Below are positions 9,935 to 22,600 of a DNA stretch of 64,000 nt, piece by piece; positions within the stretch are counted from its first letter, which is position 1, and every line of letters starts with the position of its first letter. The position numbers were made by a program, and so were the translations under genes. Below the pieces are notes generated by a model. The model saw nothing but the letters and a program-made list of their open reading frames with translations, was not told the DNA's origin and searched no databases. Source of the DNA: Saturnia japonica (taxonomy: Eukaryota; Arthropoda; Insecta; Lepidoptera; Saturniidae); NCBI GenBank assembly GCA_033032175.1, contig CM065318.1, positions 6,262,001 to 6,326,000 of the forward strand, in the 5' to 3' direction.

Positions 9935-10512
9935 AATATTGGATCAAGATTGTTCGAGGCAACCGTCGGAACCCAATGAGAAGATCATTCTGGCTGGAGC
10001 TTGTCAGATTATGAGGATGATCAAGATTAGTTACCAGGTCACTTACGGACAGCGATAACATTAAACATGCGAGGCTTGGGGTGGCTATTTAGGGGAGGTT
10101 GGAGGCCACTGGGTGCAACCCCAAATAAACAGACATACATCATTCTTACATGGCTTGTCGGACCGTGTACATACAGTGCTTGCACAACTAAACCATTTTA
10201 TATTATTTAATACGACATTTATAAATAATTAAAACAGTCTACATAATTATTCACAAAACTGCATTACATATTTCTATGCATTATTATAAATTACTACTAA
10301 AAGTGGGTACAGAAAAAAACTGACTACGTTTAGGGTTATTTTGCGCATGCTACAACCCCAGTGAATCTCGACACTGTAGTTTGACATCAGATTCACATCA
10401 TTTATTACATCACATATACATACATTTCGCATATGATGTCAAATATAGGTCGTGTGTTCACTGGGATGAATATATGATATTAAATAGTATACTACAGTAT
10501 CGTACATAATGG
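9935..10512. other. probable morgue 3'UTR and downstream DNA
   Basis: No reading frame is supported. The segment lies immediately 3' of the morgue stop codon on the minus strand and is AT-rich towards the gene. A GC-richer part at 9950-10180 is unassigned. Confidence 0.4.
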
Positions 10513-10623
10513 TTAAAACAGTATATCACGCATGGCGTATCGCCACGTCCAGCGTCGAGCTAGCGATTCGAAGCGCGCTCTATCGCGAACGTATATCTCA
10601 CCCAACTCCGGCTCCATGCACAC
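10513..10623 (-). CDS. morgue: morgue coding exon 8 (C-terminus)
   Basis: It encodes residues 408-443 ([18 protein letters not shown]..) and a TAA stop. The acceptor is TGGACAG. Confidence 0.93.
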   Translation of the reverse strand: MCMEPELGEIYVRDRARFESLARRWTWRYAMRDILF

Positions 10624-13600
10624 CTGTCCAAGAATTATTTTAATCATAAGTATTTACAAACCAAAGTATGTATTATAATATCGGATTTAAATTGTATTCT
10701 TATTTTTTGATTAAAAAAAAAATCACTATTATGAAATCCAAATATATTCATGTAAAATTCTAACTAATTTACCCTGATAGTTTAGTATATCTGGTTTACA
10801 ATGAGCAGGACAAAGTAACAATTATGTATATTTAATAAAGAATATGACATTGTGTGGGATGTCTGAAATAATAGAAAAAAATGTTAAGTAACAAAGCACC
10901 AAGGAAGGAACTGTCAAAGGACGATGCCCTTGGCTTAGCATGTTACTCATAAACTAATCATCACCTGACATGATTGAGCATGATTATAATAAAAGTAGGT
11001 AAGTATATAATCTATTAACAGTTGATATATCATTTTCGGGGTGGTAGGGAACTGTACCCAACTGACCACCGTACACATGGCGACAAACTATTATAGAGAC
11101 TCTTATGGTTTGTCGGGATTAGCAAATGTTTCTTTAGCTGCCAAGAAGCTTGCAGGCCGGCATTTCAGCGTCGACCGACGATCGATTGCCGATCTTTCGG
11201 TGCTTAACGTTGTTTTTGGACTGTACTGTGACGTCACATTACTATACAACTATATAAAAACAAAAGTAAAATAGAGAAGCAACTTACAGCTGTGTACGGA
11301 TCAGTGAGTAGGCTCTGTATGGATATGAGGACTTTGCTTAATGTGAGTGCCAGCGACCAGTTGTGCTGTACGGAGTCGATGCCCACGTCACCATGACGGG
11401 ACACGTTCGGGTGCAGGATGCGTGTCAAGAACCTTACCACCGGCGGACCCATTGGATATCTTAATATATAAAAACTTTTAAGGAATGTTGTCTCGGTGTT
11501 AGTAGCGTGGACGGACACGGCGTTGAACGACATGAGCCTGAGCTTTAGCTGAAAACATCGTGATAAAACCATAGTATGGTGGTAGGGTATTTTCCATAGT
11601 CCGCTTGGCTAGCTATTCACCTGCAAGGTGTTGTAAATCCGTCGCCAAGCACCTATTGGTTTGTTCCAGTTACTAAAATTTAGATTCACTTTCCTCACTA
11701 GGCTTAGCGTGTTATCTTAGGCCACAACGTCATTCATGAGCTGAGCTTTTTAAAGTAAGAGGGGGGGGGGGGTTCATGGCACTCATTTGGTCCGCGCTGT
11801 TTGATCTTGAGCTACCATGTTATGGTTTTTATTTTAATTAATTTAACTTAGGTCCTTTGACCATGTATTATTTAATATTGATGGAACTTTGCGTTATATG
11901 CTTTAGTTATTGTGCATACGTGAAGTGAATTATAAATATAAACTGGAAAAATACATTTAGAGATGAGCCACCATCTTGTTGGTCTCACTTGAATATTAGA
12001 AAATACTACAAAGGCTTCATTAAACACATTGACACTGGCAAGTGCTTTTTACGCCGCTAAATCAAGATGAAGAAATAACAGAGATGGCAGAAATTCATGT
12101 GAAATAATTAAAAATATAATTAGAACTTACGAATGTGGTACTTGAATATAGAGGTAGAATAATCCACCCTCGTAGGGGGATCCGACAGGGCCAGACATGC
12201 TGGCCTGCCAGTGGCAACACTCCGGATCCAGAGGTATTGCCGCTATCCCTTCCGGGGGATCATTCCGTAGCATCTGAATAGGATAAAGTTTTTATTTAAA
12301 TGCTCGGAAATACATACAAATTGTTTTGTGCCCCTCCCATATACTGACACGTGTTGATCTTAGCGCGCGACATATAAAGATTTAAAACTAAAAATTAGTA
12401 CAAAATATTAGAAAGTAATTGGCAACATTAATTTCTGAGTTAGTAACCAACTCTATCTAGTTAGCATAGCCAAAAAAAGTGGTTTTATACCTTAAGTTCA
12501 ATCCTTAGCCTGTTTCTGCGCCATGCATTTTCTTGTCCAGTGGGTTGGGTCTGCACGCACATTTGTATGAGGCAGTTTCGGCAAAAGCAGGACTCCACTA
12601 GCGATATGTATTTCTACAAATAAGTTATACTACACATGACTCTAGTTAAACGATTAGAAAAATATTTCATTTAAATTATTTTAATTAATCAAATAATAGT
12701 GGAACTGTGCAATAATATCCACGATGATTCCCTACGAAATCTATGGGAAAACTTATTTGCGATTTCTGACATTTTTAGTACTGTAACCTCATGGGCTGAG
12801 GGATCGATTGGCATTGCTAACTTAAAGAAAAAAATGTACGTACAATCATTTATTATATTACTGGCTAGCCCACTTCTCAGGGCATTTATTTTTTCATCGT
12901 TATAATCGTATCCTATGTCCTATTACGATGTAATAATTTTTTATGCTAAAAGGACAGCAAACAAGCATACGACCCAACTGATGGTAAATGATTACTGTCT
13001 CCTATAAACAATTGCTTGATAAAGGGCCCCATGACATAGCCCTGGGGGGAAAGGTACTGGGTAACCCATTCCACAGCTATACCGTACGCAACGAAAAGGT
13101 TTTAGAGAACGCTATTATTGCCGCGATTGGGTTAAGTTTTAGAGTGTGGGGATGATCAGCCAGCCATAAACTACCACCAACAAAAACCATACCATACCAT
13201 ATAAAAATATCCTCAGGACATTCTACATTATATACGCGGTAGAACCCGTAGAACATACATTGAGACCTGATGTCTTTGCTAAGTTTTAAGGTCTTTCTGT
13301 TCACTCTGTTACTTTGTGTAAGCCATTTATAGCGACCGAATTGATTCACCGTGATCATTTTTTTTTATTAAGTGCTGAACCCTAACTGTTTTTCTAAAAT
13401 AAAAGTAGCCCAACTTACTTCTTACAACATCACCTATCTATCAGTGTAAATCCCGTCAAAATCAGTCCAACCGTTTCGGAGATTACCCGAAAGAAACAGA
13501 CAGAATGACAAAAATTTAAAAAATGTGTTTTTTTGCTACAGGTAGATATCGTATGTACTTTCATACGCATTATGTAAAAAGCTGTTATTGTTACATTAGT

Positions 13601-16600
13601 AACAGATACATCAATTTTAATAATTGCATAGATAAAGTTTAATTCGAATGACTTTAATTCATAATATACTATTTTGAAGATTGATTTTTCTCTAAAATCC
13701 AGATGCTCTTTAAGAATTTAGAAACTTATTCCAAGTCAATTTAAATTCAATTTAATTAAGATTAATTCAAATCTGCTTTTATCATCCTAATTACACCGTA
13801 AAAACTTCTCAGTTTAAAATAATCCATTAATTTTATTTGTGAATTTATTAGTAAAAATATTGTCTAATAAATAATAAGAAAATTATTATTTATATAAATA
13901 CCTTATGCCAGTCAAGGTTAGCGGTGAGATGTGAAAACAGTGGCCAGCGTCGAGTGACAAAAGCAACCCAACGTCTTGGAGGAACGCGCGCACGCACGAG
14001 GCGCCACCATCGCGTGCACACCAACGAGCATGCACTTAGTGACATGTCATCCAAATAGTTGAATATACAGAGTAACACTGGAATACACTACTCATTAATA
14101 TTGTTACAAGGACCGCTTACTCTACCAACATCGATTAAATAAGATATTATGTAATATACATCGGAAAATCTTGTCGATATGATTGGAAACTTAGATTTAA
14201 CAAAACACCATGGAACTCAACAAAATCATTTAAATTTGATTTCTTTTATGTTAATAACTATATTGAAACTAATAAATCTCTTTATCTGAAACTCAATTTT
14301 TTTGGATTTCTGTAATCATTATTTCTTTATAAGTCTTATAACTAAGATACTTAAGATTCAATGATCTGTCTACCTCATACTATATCTCTAACTTATATTT
14401 GCATGATATGTAATAACCATAGATAAATAATTTAATTTCTACGTTGCTTCCACTAGATGCCGTGCTACCCACAAACAATAAGTCCTAGAATACGCCAACT
14501 TCATATCGTTGTGCGTAGTGACTGTTTGAAAGGATGCTAGTTATGCATGAACAAACTAGTGTTGCGAATTTCTAAACTTTACCCTATTAATAGGGAAAAT
14601 ATTTTATACAAACCAATAATCAAATAAATGTTATGAATGTATGATCAAAATATATAAATGATGAATAATAATTGAATGGAAAATATATAAATATATTGTG
14701 TGTATGTTTAGATTGGTTATAAAATAAAAAAACTTAATTATTAATATAAAATATGATGTTATAGCTAATCAAATATATGGTATTTATTTATATGTGTATA
14801 AATGTGTAAATTATTAAGCTTTGAGAAAAAAAGAACACACAACTTGTGAAAATTATTTATTGTGAAGTGATATTCCGCACCGTATTACTTTGACAATAAC
14901 AGAATATGATGCTTATTCAACGCACAAAAATGTACAGCACAACAGTTGGTAGAAAAAGTCCACCATATATTATATTAATTATCTACCAAGTCATATTTTA
15001 ACCCTGACATCTAATTTTGTTTATTAGTTCTTACTTTTTAAACATAAAGTTGGTTTTACGATGATACAAATACAATCTCCTTTTACATGATATTTTTTTA
15101 AATATTAATAGACAAACTTATCAAGAACGCGCCGTGTATGCGATAACAGTATTCACAGGAAACATAAAACAAGAAAAATAATAGTAGATAATAATGACTA
15201 CGCTAAACCCTTGAACCGAATTTAATAAAATTCTGCTACCACAGCTTAAAGCTTTAAAAATAATCTAATATGCATCGAAAACCAACAAGCCTATCAAAAA
15301 TTAAGAAAATAAAAATATTTTTTTAAAACTATGCCAATCCTTTCCGCGTAAGCCAAGTATACGGTAATAATAAACATTTAAAATACTTTGGAATAATATC
15401 TAATCAACCGAAAAAGGTTCATCAAAATCGGTTCAATACTTAATTCCCGAGATACACACGATGTCAAAAACATACTAATAATATTATATATTAGGTATAA
15501 TAGGTAGGTATAATATTGTTATATATTATATATTAGATCCTTACATATCAAACAGGCCACTTTGATGTCAAATATCTGGCGTTTGGTTAGGAATTCCATA
15601 TTCAAATTTGTTTCAAATTTAGTGGTTCATTTTTTCGCACCATTATTTTTCTTTGACATCGTTCTTTTCACAAAATGGAAAACTTCTAATATCGCATTAT
15701 TTACGATTATTAGTTCCACCGTGGCATCAGCGCTGCAGAAACAGCACGAAGGATTACCGATGTATATGGGGAAGCTACTGTAAAAGAAAGCACGGTACGT
15801 TTTGGGTTCCAATGTTTTCGTTCTGAAAATTTTAATCTACGAAACAAACCCCGTGGACGGTCAGAGACCCTAGTTGATAATGAAGAATTAAATGTGATCA
15901 TGGAAGCGGATCAATCGCAAACCACGTCAGGAGTTAGCGGCAGCCTTCGGTGTGAGAAATAAAACAATTTTAATTCACTTCAAACAAATTGGAAAAGTGA
16001 AAATTCTCCAGAAATGGGTACCGCATGAATTGACAGAAGCTCACAAACAAAGAAGCATTGAGTGCTGCGTGAGATTTTTTTATGAGAAAAAGGGGGCAAA
16101 CGGGCAGGTGGCGCACATGATGGAAAGTGATCACCGCCGCCCACAAACATCCGTAGCACCAGAGGGCTCGCAGATGCGTTGCCGGCCTTTTAGGGAAGAA
16201 TAAGCTCTCATCTTGAAGGTCACTAGTTCATAACGGCTCGGAAAGACCTCAGGCGACAGCTGGTTCCACAGAGTGGTTGTGCGAGGCAGAAAGTGCCTTA
16301 AGAAACGCACTGTTGTGGAACGCTGGACATTGAGGTGGTATGGATGGAATTTACGACTCTGGCGCGATGTCCAATGATGAAATTCATCAGCCGGGATCAA
16401 TCCAAACAATTCCTCGGAACATTCTCCATGATAAATTCGGTAGAAGATGCAGAGTGAACCAACATCTCTACGCAGGGCCAATGGATCAAGCCGATTGCAA
16501 AGAGCTTGATCATCAATAACTCGATTAATACTTAACTTACTTAACTCGAATAATTACTTAACCGTCACAATAACGAGTGAATTTTGAATCATATTGTTAC

Positions 16601-19600
16601 TTGTGAAGAAAAATGTATCATTTACGACAATCGGAAACGCTCGTCAAAGTGGTTGAACCCAAGAGAACCGGAAAGCGAAAGTTGACTTAGAAAACGGTAC
16701 TGGTGAGTTTTTAGTTGACCAGTGCTGGCGTCATACACTACAGTTTCCGAAATTCTTTGTTTTTTGTTAGATTTGCACAACTGTTTTTATTTAGGCGCGG
16801 AGTTTGAGTTGCATCTGTCATTTAGAATTAAATACAGGGCTGTTTTTAGTTAGATCATATTATATAGTAGAGGTGGTGGAGAATTATGAATGATTAAATA
16901 ATCGAGTTATTTCGATGATTATTGATCATTCATAATCGAGCCCTATTATGAATGATTACTGAATTGAGATATGTCCATAATAAAAATATAAAGTGGGAAG
17001 CTAAAAAAAAAATCGCGCAGTCGTCAACTAAGTTCCTCATTTATACCAATTAGCTAAAAAAAGAGGTCGTTCGGTCGTAATAATTACTACTTCTATCAAA
17101 TTAGTAACTACTAATGTTAGTAACCTAGCATTATTAATTACTAATTGTACTTCGATTATGAATGATCACTCATCATCGAAATTTCTACTACTATTACTAA
17201 TTACTAATGGCCATTTCGAGATATCTTCATAATCAAATGATTACATTAGTATATCTCATAATCGCTCACCGCTACTATCTAGTGTGTAATGTGTGTATGG
17301 AGAATTTCATAATGGAGAAAAATATCAAACAACGAGTTTATCTTAAATTTTGCATCGCCAATGGAATATCGTGTTCGGAGACACTGAAAATGTTACAGAA
17401 GTCTTATGGTGAATCGACTTTTGGATGACAATTCTGCAAGTAATTAAACCTCAAAAGAATTTCTTGAAGATGAGACTCTCTGTAATGATTTAATCTACAT
17501 AAAAAGCAATTGTTTTTATGACACAAGTTACCATTACTAGAAAATCCTTCAACATCACTTAATGAAAACCTAAAGATTATTGAAGAAATAAAAAAAAATT
17601 CTGAGGAAGGCCCAATTGCTGAAGTGGCTAAACAAAAACTAAAGTATGTTTTTGAAAAAAATAAACTACAGTGTAAACTCTTTATAACGAAACTCAAGGG
17701 ACTGGGCATTTTTGTCGTTATAGAGAGTTATCGTTATATGGAGTGAACAAAAAAACAACCAAATTAACAAGAATTTTTAATATGTATGTCTTAGATAATA
17801 AATGCTTATAAATTATTGTTTACACATATAGTCTGATAACTTTGTCTGACGTTTTTTGCTATGCCAGTATTTGTTTTGTATTATTTTATGTATTCTATTC
17901 ATATCTAGATATGTGGTGGAATCGTCTTCCTACACATTTCTTCGTAATAGAGAATGGCGTATCGCCATATAGACGAGTATTTCAATATGTGGGTTTTAAC
18001 GCAAACCAACCAAGTTGGGCTGACTTCATCGTTATAGGGAGTTTATCGTTATAAAGGATAACGTTATAAAGAGTTTACACTGTATTTGATACCCTAAAAA
18101 AAATTAACAAAATGCTGTGCGGTAGTTTTGTGGGCACTGTAGATGTGGCTTACACACTTCCCGAATTGTTGTGTACTGAAACCAATTTAATAAAGCAAAT
18201 ATAGGGAAGTTCAATAAACCTGTTCGTTTTTGTTTAATTTGAATCAAACATTTTGCGATAATTTTTATAGGATAGTTTTATCAAATATTACTGTTACTAC
18301 ACTAAATATTTTTTTAATAAACAATGTTTTAATAAAAGATATTGTTTTTTATACTCAATATTTTTTCCATATTTTAGGTTTTTTGGTCCATATTATATGT
18401 ACATATTTTGTATTTTTTAATACATATTTATTAGTCTGGGCCCTAGTAATAACATATTTAATAGAAAAATAACAGACCTTAAGTTAAAATTTGAATTATT
18501 TCTTATCATTTTTTATTTACTTCATGAGGAAAATTAGAGCTTAAATAATTTAGTAAATGGTTTCATTTAATATTAATTTTCTAATTACTCAAATTACCTT
18601 CAGGGGGTAACTGCTCCAGTAAACCAGGTGCCAAGTTGTCGGGTGGGCGTGGGGTGGAGAGTGCTTGAAGGGAGCGTGCCAAACTGGGGGGTGGAGGTGG
18701 TGGAGCCTGTCCTGCACGTTCTTCATAGCCCAAATTACCAGGTGGTCCTCCATTCCCACTTGAACTGCCTGCAGGTCCACTACCACTTGCTCCTGGTCCT
18801 GAATTACTTGCCCGACTAATATCATCTTCTGGACTAGTTTCACTGTCCAGGGAATTCTGATGAATGAGATTACATTTATTTTATTATATAATTAGAAGTA
18901 TTTTGATTCTGGTTAAATTAAAATATAGCTTTAAATTTTTCTGTTAAATCAAAATAGTCTTTATTCAATTTAGGCCCTAAAAAGGCACTTATGAATGTCA
19001 AAACACTACTGTCGGTTCGGAAAATATCCCAGCCATCGAGAAGAACCGGTAAGAACTCGATCGGGTTTATCTCTTTTTTTTTGTTAACTGTACAAATGTT
19101 ACAAATATAAAAGGTACAATAATAATATTAGGTCTTTACCTATGAAATTGCCGTTTTGTATGAAAAAATTTAAAGGAATTTTTTTCATGTATTTTTTATT
19201 TGTATTAATCGAAGTAATCCCCCATGCAATCAATGCATCTTTGCCAGCGCAGTGGCAGTTTATTGATGCCCTTCTTAAAGAAATCAGCTGGACAGGAGGC
19301 AACAAATTCTTCAAAGGCATTTTGTACTACCTCTCGGGTATTGAATTTTTTTTCCGCCAAGGAGTTATCCAAATTCTGTAAAAAGTGGTAGTCTGTAGGC
19401 GCAAGGTCTGGTGAGTAGGGCAGATGGCGGAGAACTTCCAACCCCAGTTCTTGCAACTTGGAGACAGTCTGCTGTGCAGGTATGAGGTCGCGCGTTGTCG
19501 TGCAGGAGCAGTGGAGACAAGCGATTGACCAATGCTGGTTGGAGATGTGACAGCTTCTCCATCATTGTGTTCAGTTCTTCACAATACACATCTGCAGTAA

Positions 19601-22600
19601 TGCTCACCCTGTTTGGTAAGAAGCTGTGATGAATCACACCAGCGCTAGACCAACAAACAGTGACCATCACTTATCTAGGCGTAAGTTTTCGTTTAGGGCA
19701 TTGTTTAGGTGCTGAACCAGGATCCAACCAACTTACTGAGCGCTTGCGGTTATCAAACAGAATCCATTTTTCATCGTAGGTAACAATGAGGTTCAAAATT
19801 CCTTCATTTGTGTGTCTGTTGAGCAGTGCAAGGCACGTCTCGACGTGTACTTCGCGCTGGCGATCATTGAGTTCGCGGGGCATCCATTTGTCAAGCTTTT
19901 TTACCTTGCCAATTTGACGCAAATAGACTAATATTGTTTTGACACTAATGTCGAAAGCTGCTGCTAATTCAGTGTTGATTGTGTATCATCAGCTTCCACA
20001 ATCGCCTTTAATTCATCATTCTCAACATCTAGATCTACCTAATACAATAAAGTTAGATGATATCAATAACCATTTCACAACCTCCGATAAACAGAGTGAT
20101 CAAACTAAAAGTAAGACAACTCACTACATAGCTGCATTGCCTCGTATGGGCATGGTCCCATTCAAGTTTTCCACGGTTACATGTGATCAGATTAAAAAGT
20201 CCATTCTTTCAATAAAATCTAATGCTACGGGCTGTGACAATTTGAGTAGACAAATGATTATTACTATTCTTGACCAGATTCTTCCTATTATATCTCATCT
20301 CATAAACTTTTCTCTATCCTTTGGACAGTTTCCATCCATATAGAGTAAAGCCTATGTCCGTCCGCTCCCTAAAACTGCAAATCCTTCTCTTCCCAGCCAC
20401 TTTCGACCTATATCTATACTTCCATTTCTTTCTAAAGTACTCGAAGCATGTGTGCACAATCAACTATCATCCTTTGTACATTGTAACAATATCTTGAGTC
20501 CACTACAATCCGGTTTCAGGCCAGGTCACAGTACAGTTACAGCTTTGCTTAAAGTGACTGGTGATTTGAGAAATGGAGTGGAGAATAAAATGATTACTGT
20601 GCTGGTTTTAGTAGATTTTTCCAATGCCTTTAATACTGTTAGTCACGACATTCTCCTGGCTATTCTCTCTCATTATAATATCTCATTAGAGGCACTGGCA
20701 TGGTTCGCTTCATATCTAAAGGGACGACAGCAATCGGTTCGTATAGATGGTGCTACGTCTAATTGGTGTGAGCTTGGTGCTGGCGTCCCTCAGGGAGGTA
20801 TACTTTCACCTCTTCTTTTTTCCCTCTTTATTAACCTTTTAACGCATGAACTGCGATGTAGGTATCATTTGTATGCTGATGACCTGCAATTATACACACA
20901 GGCCGCAGTAGATTCTCTATCAGATGCAATTTATGCTATTAACCGGGATCTAAATGCCTTAAGGGATTGGTCTGAGAGATTTGGCTTATCAGTTAATCCT
21001 TCCAAATGTCAAGCAATTGTAATAGGGAGCTCTCGTATGATTACGAGAATAGACTTCAGCTTGCTGCCTCAGATTATTTCCAGTGATCTTGTCATACCGT
21101 TTAGTACGGAAGTAAAGGACCTTGGTTTACACATTGATGCCAAATTGGATTGGAGAACTCATATTTCCAAGGTTAGTCAGAAAGTGATCAGTACTCTAAA
21201 GTCTTTTTATCGCCTGAAAAATTTTCTCCCAGTTAAAACGAAAACCATGCTAGTGCAATCTATAATATTTCCTATAATTGACTATGGTGATGTGTGCTTT
21301 TACGATCTGAACGCTGACCTTCTTAACAAACTTGACAGATTACTCAACAATTGCATTCGATTTGTTTTTAATCTTCGTAAGTATGACCATGTATCGAGCC
21401 ATCGTTCAGAGCTTAATTGGTTGCCCATACGCCAGCGTCGGAGTTTGCGGCCTCTGACAACTCTCTATTCTATTCTATTTTCTCCCAACACTCCCTCTTA
21501 CATAACTCCACATTTTCAGTTTTTATACTCTAATCATGATGTTAACCTTCGCTCTTCTAATAATCTTATTCTTTGCTGTCCTGTCCATACTTCCGGTCTA
21601 GTACATTCATCTTTCTATATCCAATCTATTCTCCTATGGAATGCGCTTCCTTATGAAATCAGGATGTCATCTAATCGTTTCAGTTTTAAAGTCAAGGTAC
21701 GTCAGCTTTACCAGTGTCATTTAGCAGAATTATCTGGTTAATGCTGTATTTAGTACTTAATGTTGACTAATTATATTTTTATTTATTGTATTGATATTTA
21801 TGTATGATGTTGTTATGTGTATGTATTGTATATGTGTAGTATATATGTATTATATATGTGTAGTATATATGTATTATATATGTCTTATATATATTATGTT
21901 TTGGTGTTGATATTTTATTTATATATTGTGATTTTAAATTGGTTAAATATAATTTCAATAAAACCCCTTACCTTTTACACCTACCAATATTTATCTCTGC
22001 ATCACCTAATGGTTGACTGGCAGAGAATGCCTTAGGCATTAAGTCCGCCATTGCGTATTTAACGCATAGTGTGTAAATAAATAAATAAATAAATTAGAAT
22101 CAAAATCGATAGGTGGTGTGTTGGTTTGTAGTGTTAGCTCTGTAAACGGCATTGATGTTGCGTGCCGCTTGTGCCGCGTTGCTGCCACGACGGTACTCAT
22201 ATTCCATAATTACTCGAATTTTTAACGTATCCATGATGACAAAAAAGATTGGAATGCAATGAAAATGTAACACTAATCAATAAACAAATGACTACTTTTG
22301 GAAAAATAATTCCATGTTTTTAAAATAAAATTAATTTGAAATTAGAATTGTTAGCCAAACAAAAATTATTTTGATTTGAAATGGCCAGTACTGCAGAACG
22401 GCAATTTCATAGGTAAAGACCTATTATATTAGTGGATGCACAGAGAGGGAGTCACTTCCAGACATCACTATCATTCACATAATGATCACCCTAAATAATG
22501 TATAATTTTGAGGATGGCTAGAACCAAATCCTTATATCATATTTAAATTGTTAAATCAGATTTAAGATTGAGAGTTGCATACATTTTGACATAACTAAAC

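Larger units (their letters stand above)
19128..22423 (-). mobile_element. mariner (DD34D) with nested LINE, in morgue intron 2
   Basis: The inverted ends AGGTCTTTACCTATGAAATT (from 19130) and its complement (ending about 22421) bound the element. The transposase is split into an N-terminal piece (22234-22096) and the remainder (20036-19205) by a plus-strand LINE. The decay of the ORF suggests an old insertion. Confidence 0.85.

Noticed and set aside
11041..11274. 77-aa plus-strand frame
   Set aside because: It lies in a morgue intron on the opposite strand and has no recognisable domain.
15562..15783. 73-aa hydrophobic frame as a membrane peptide
   Set aside because: It overlaps a decayed mariner N-terminus that reads in another frame.
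17842..18054. 70-aa frame with a membrane-like stretch
   Set aside because: Entirely inside a MITE with clear inverted ends.
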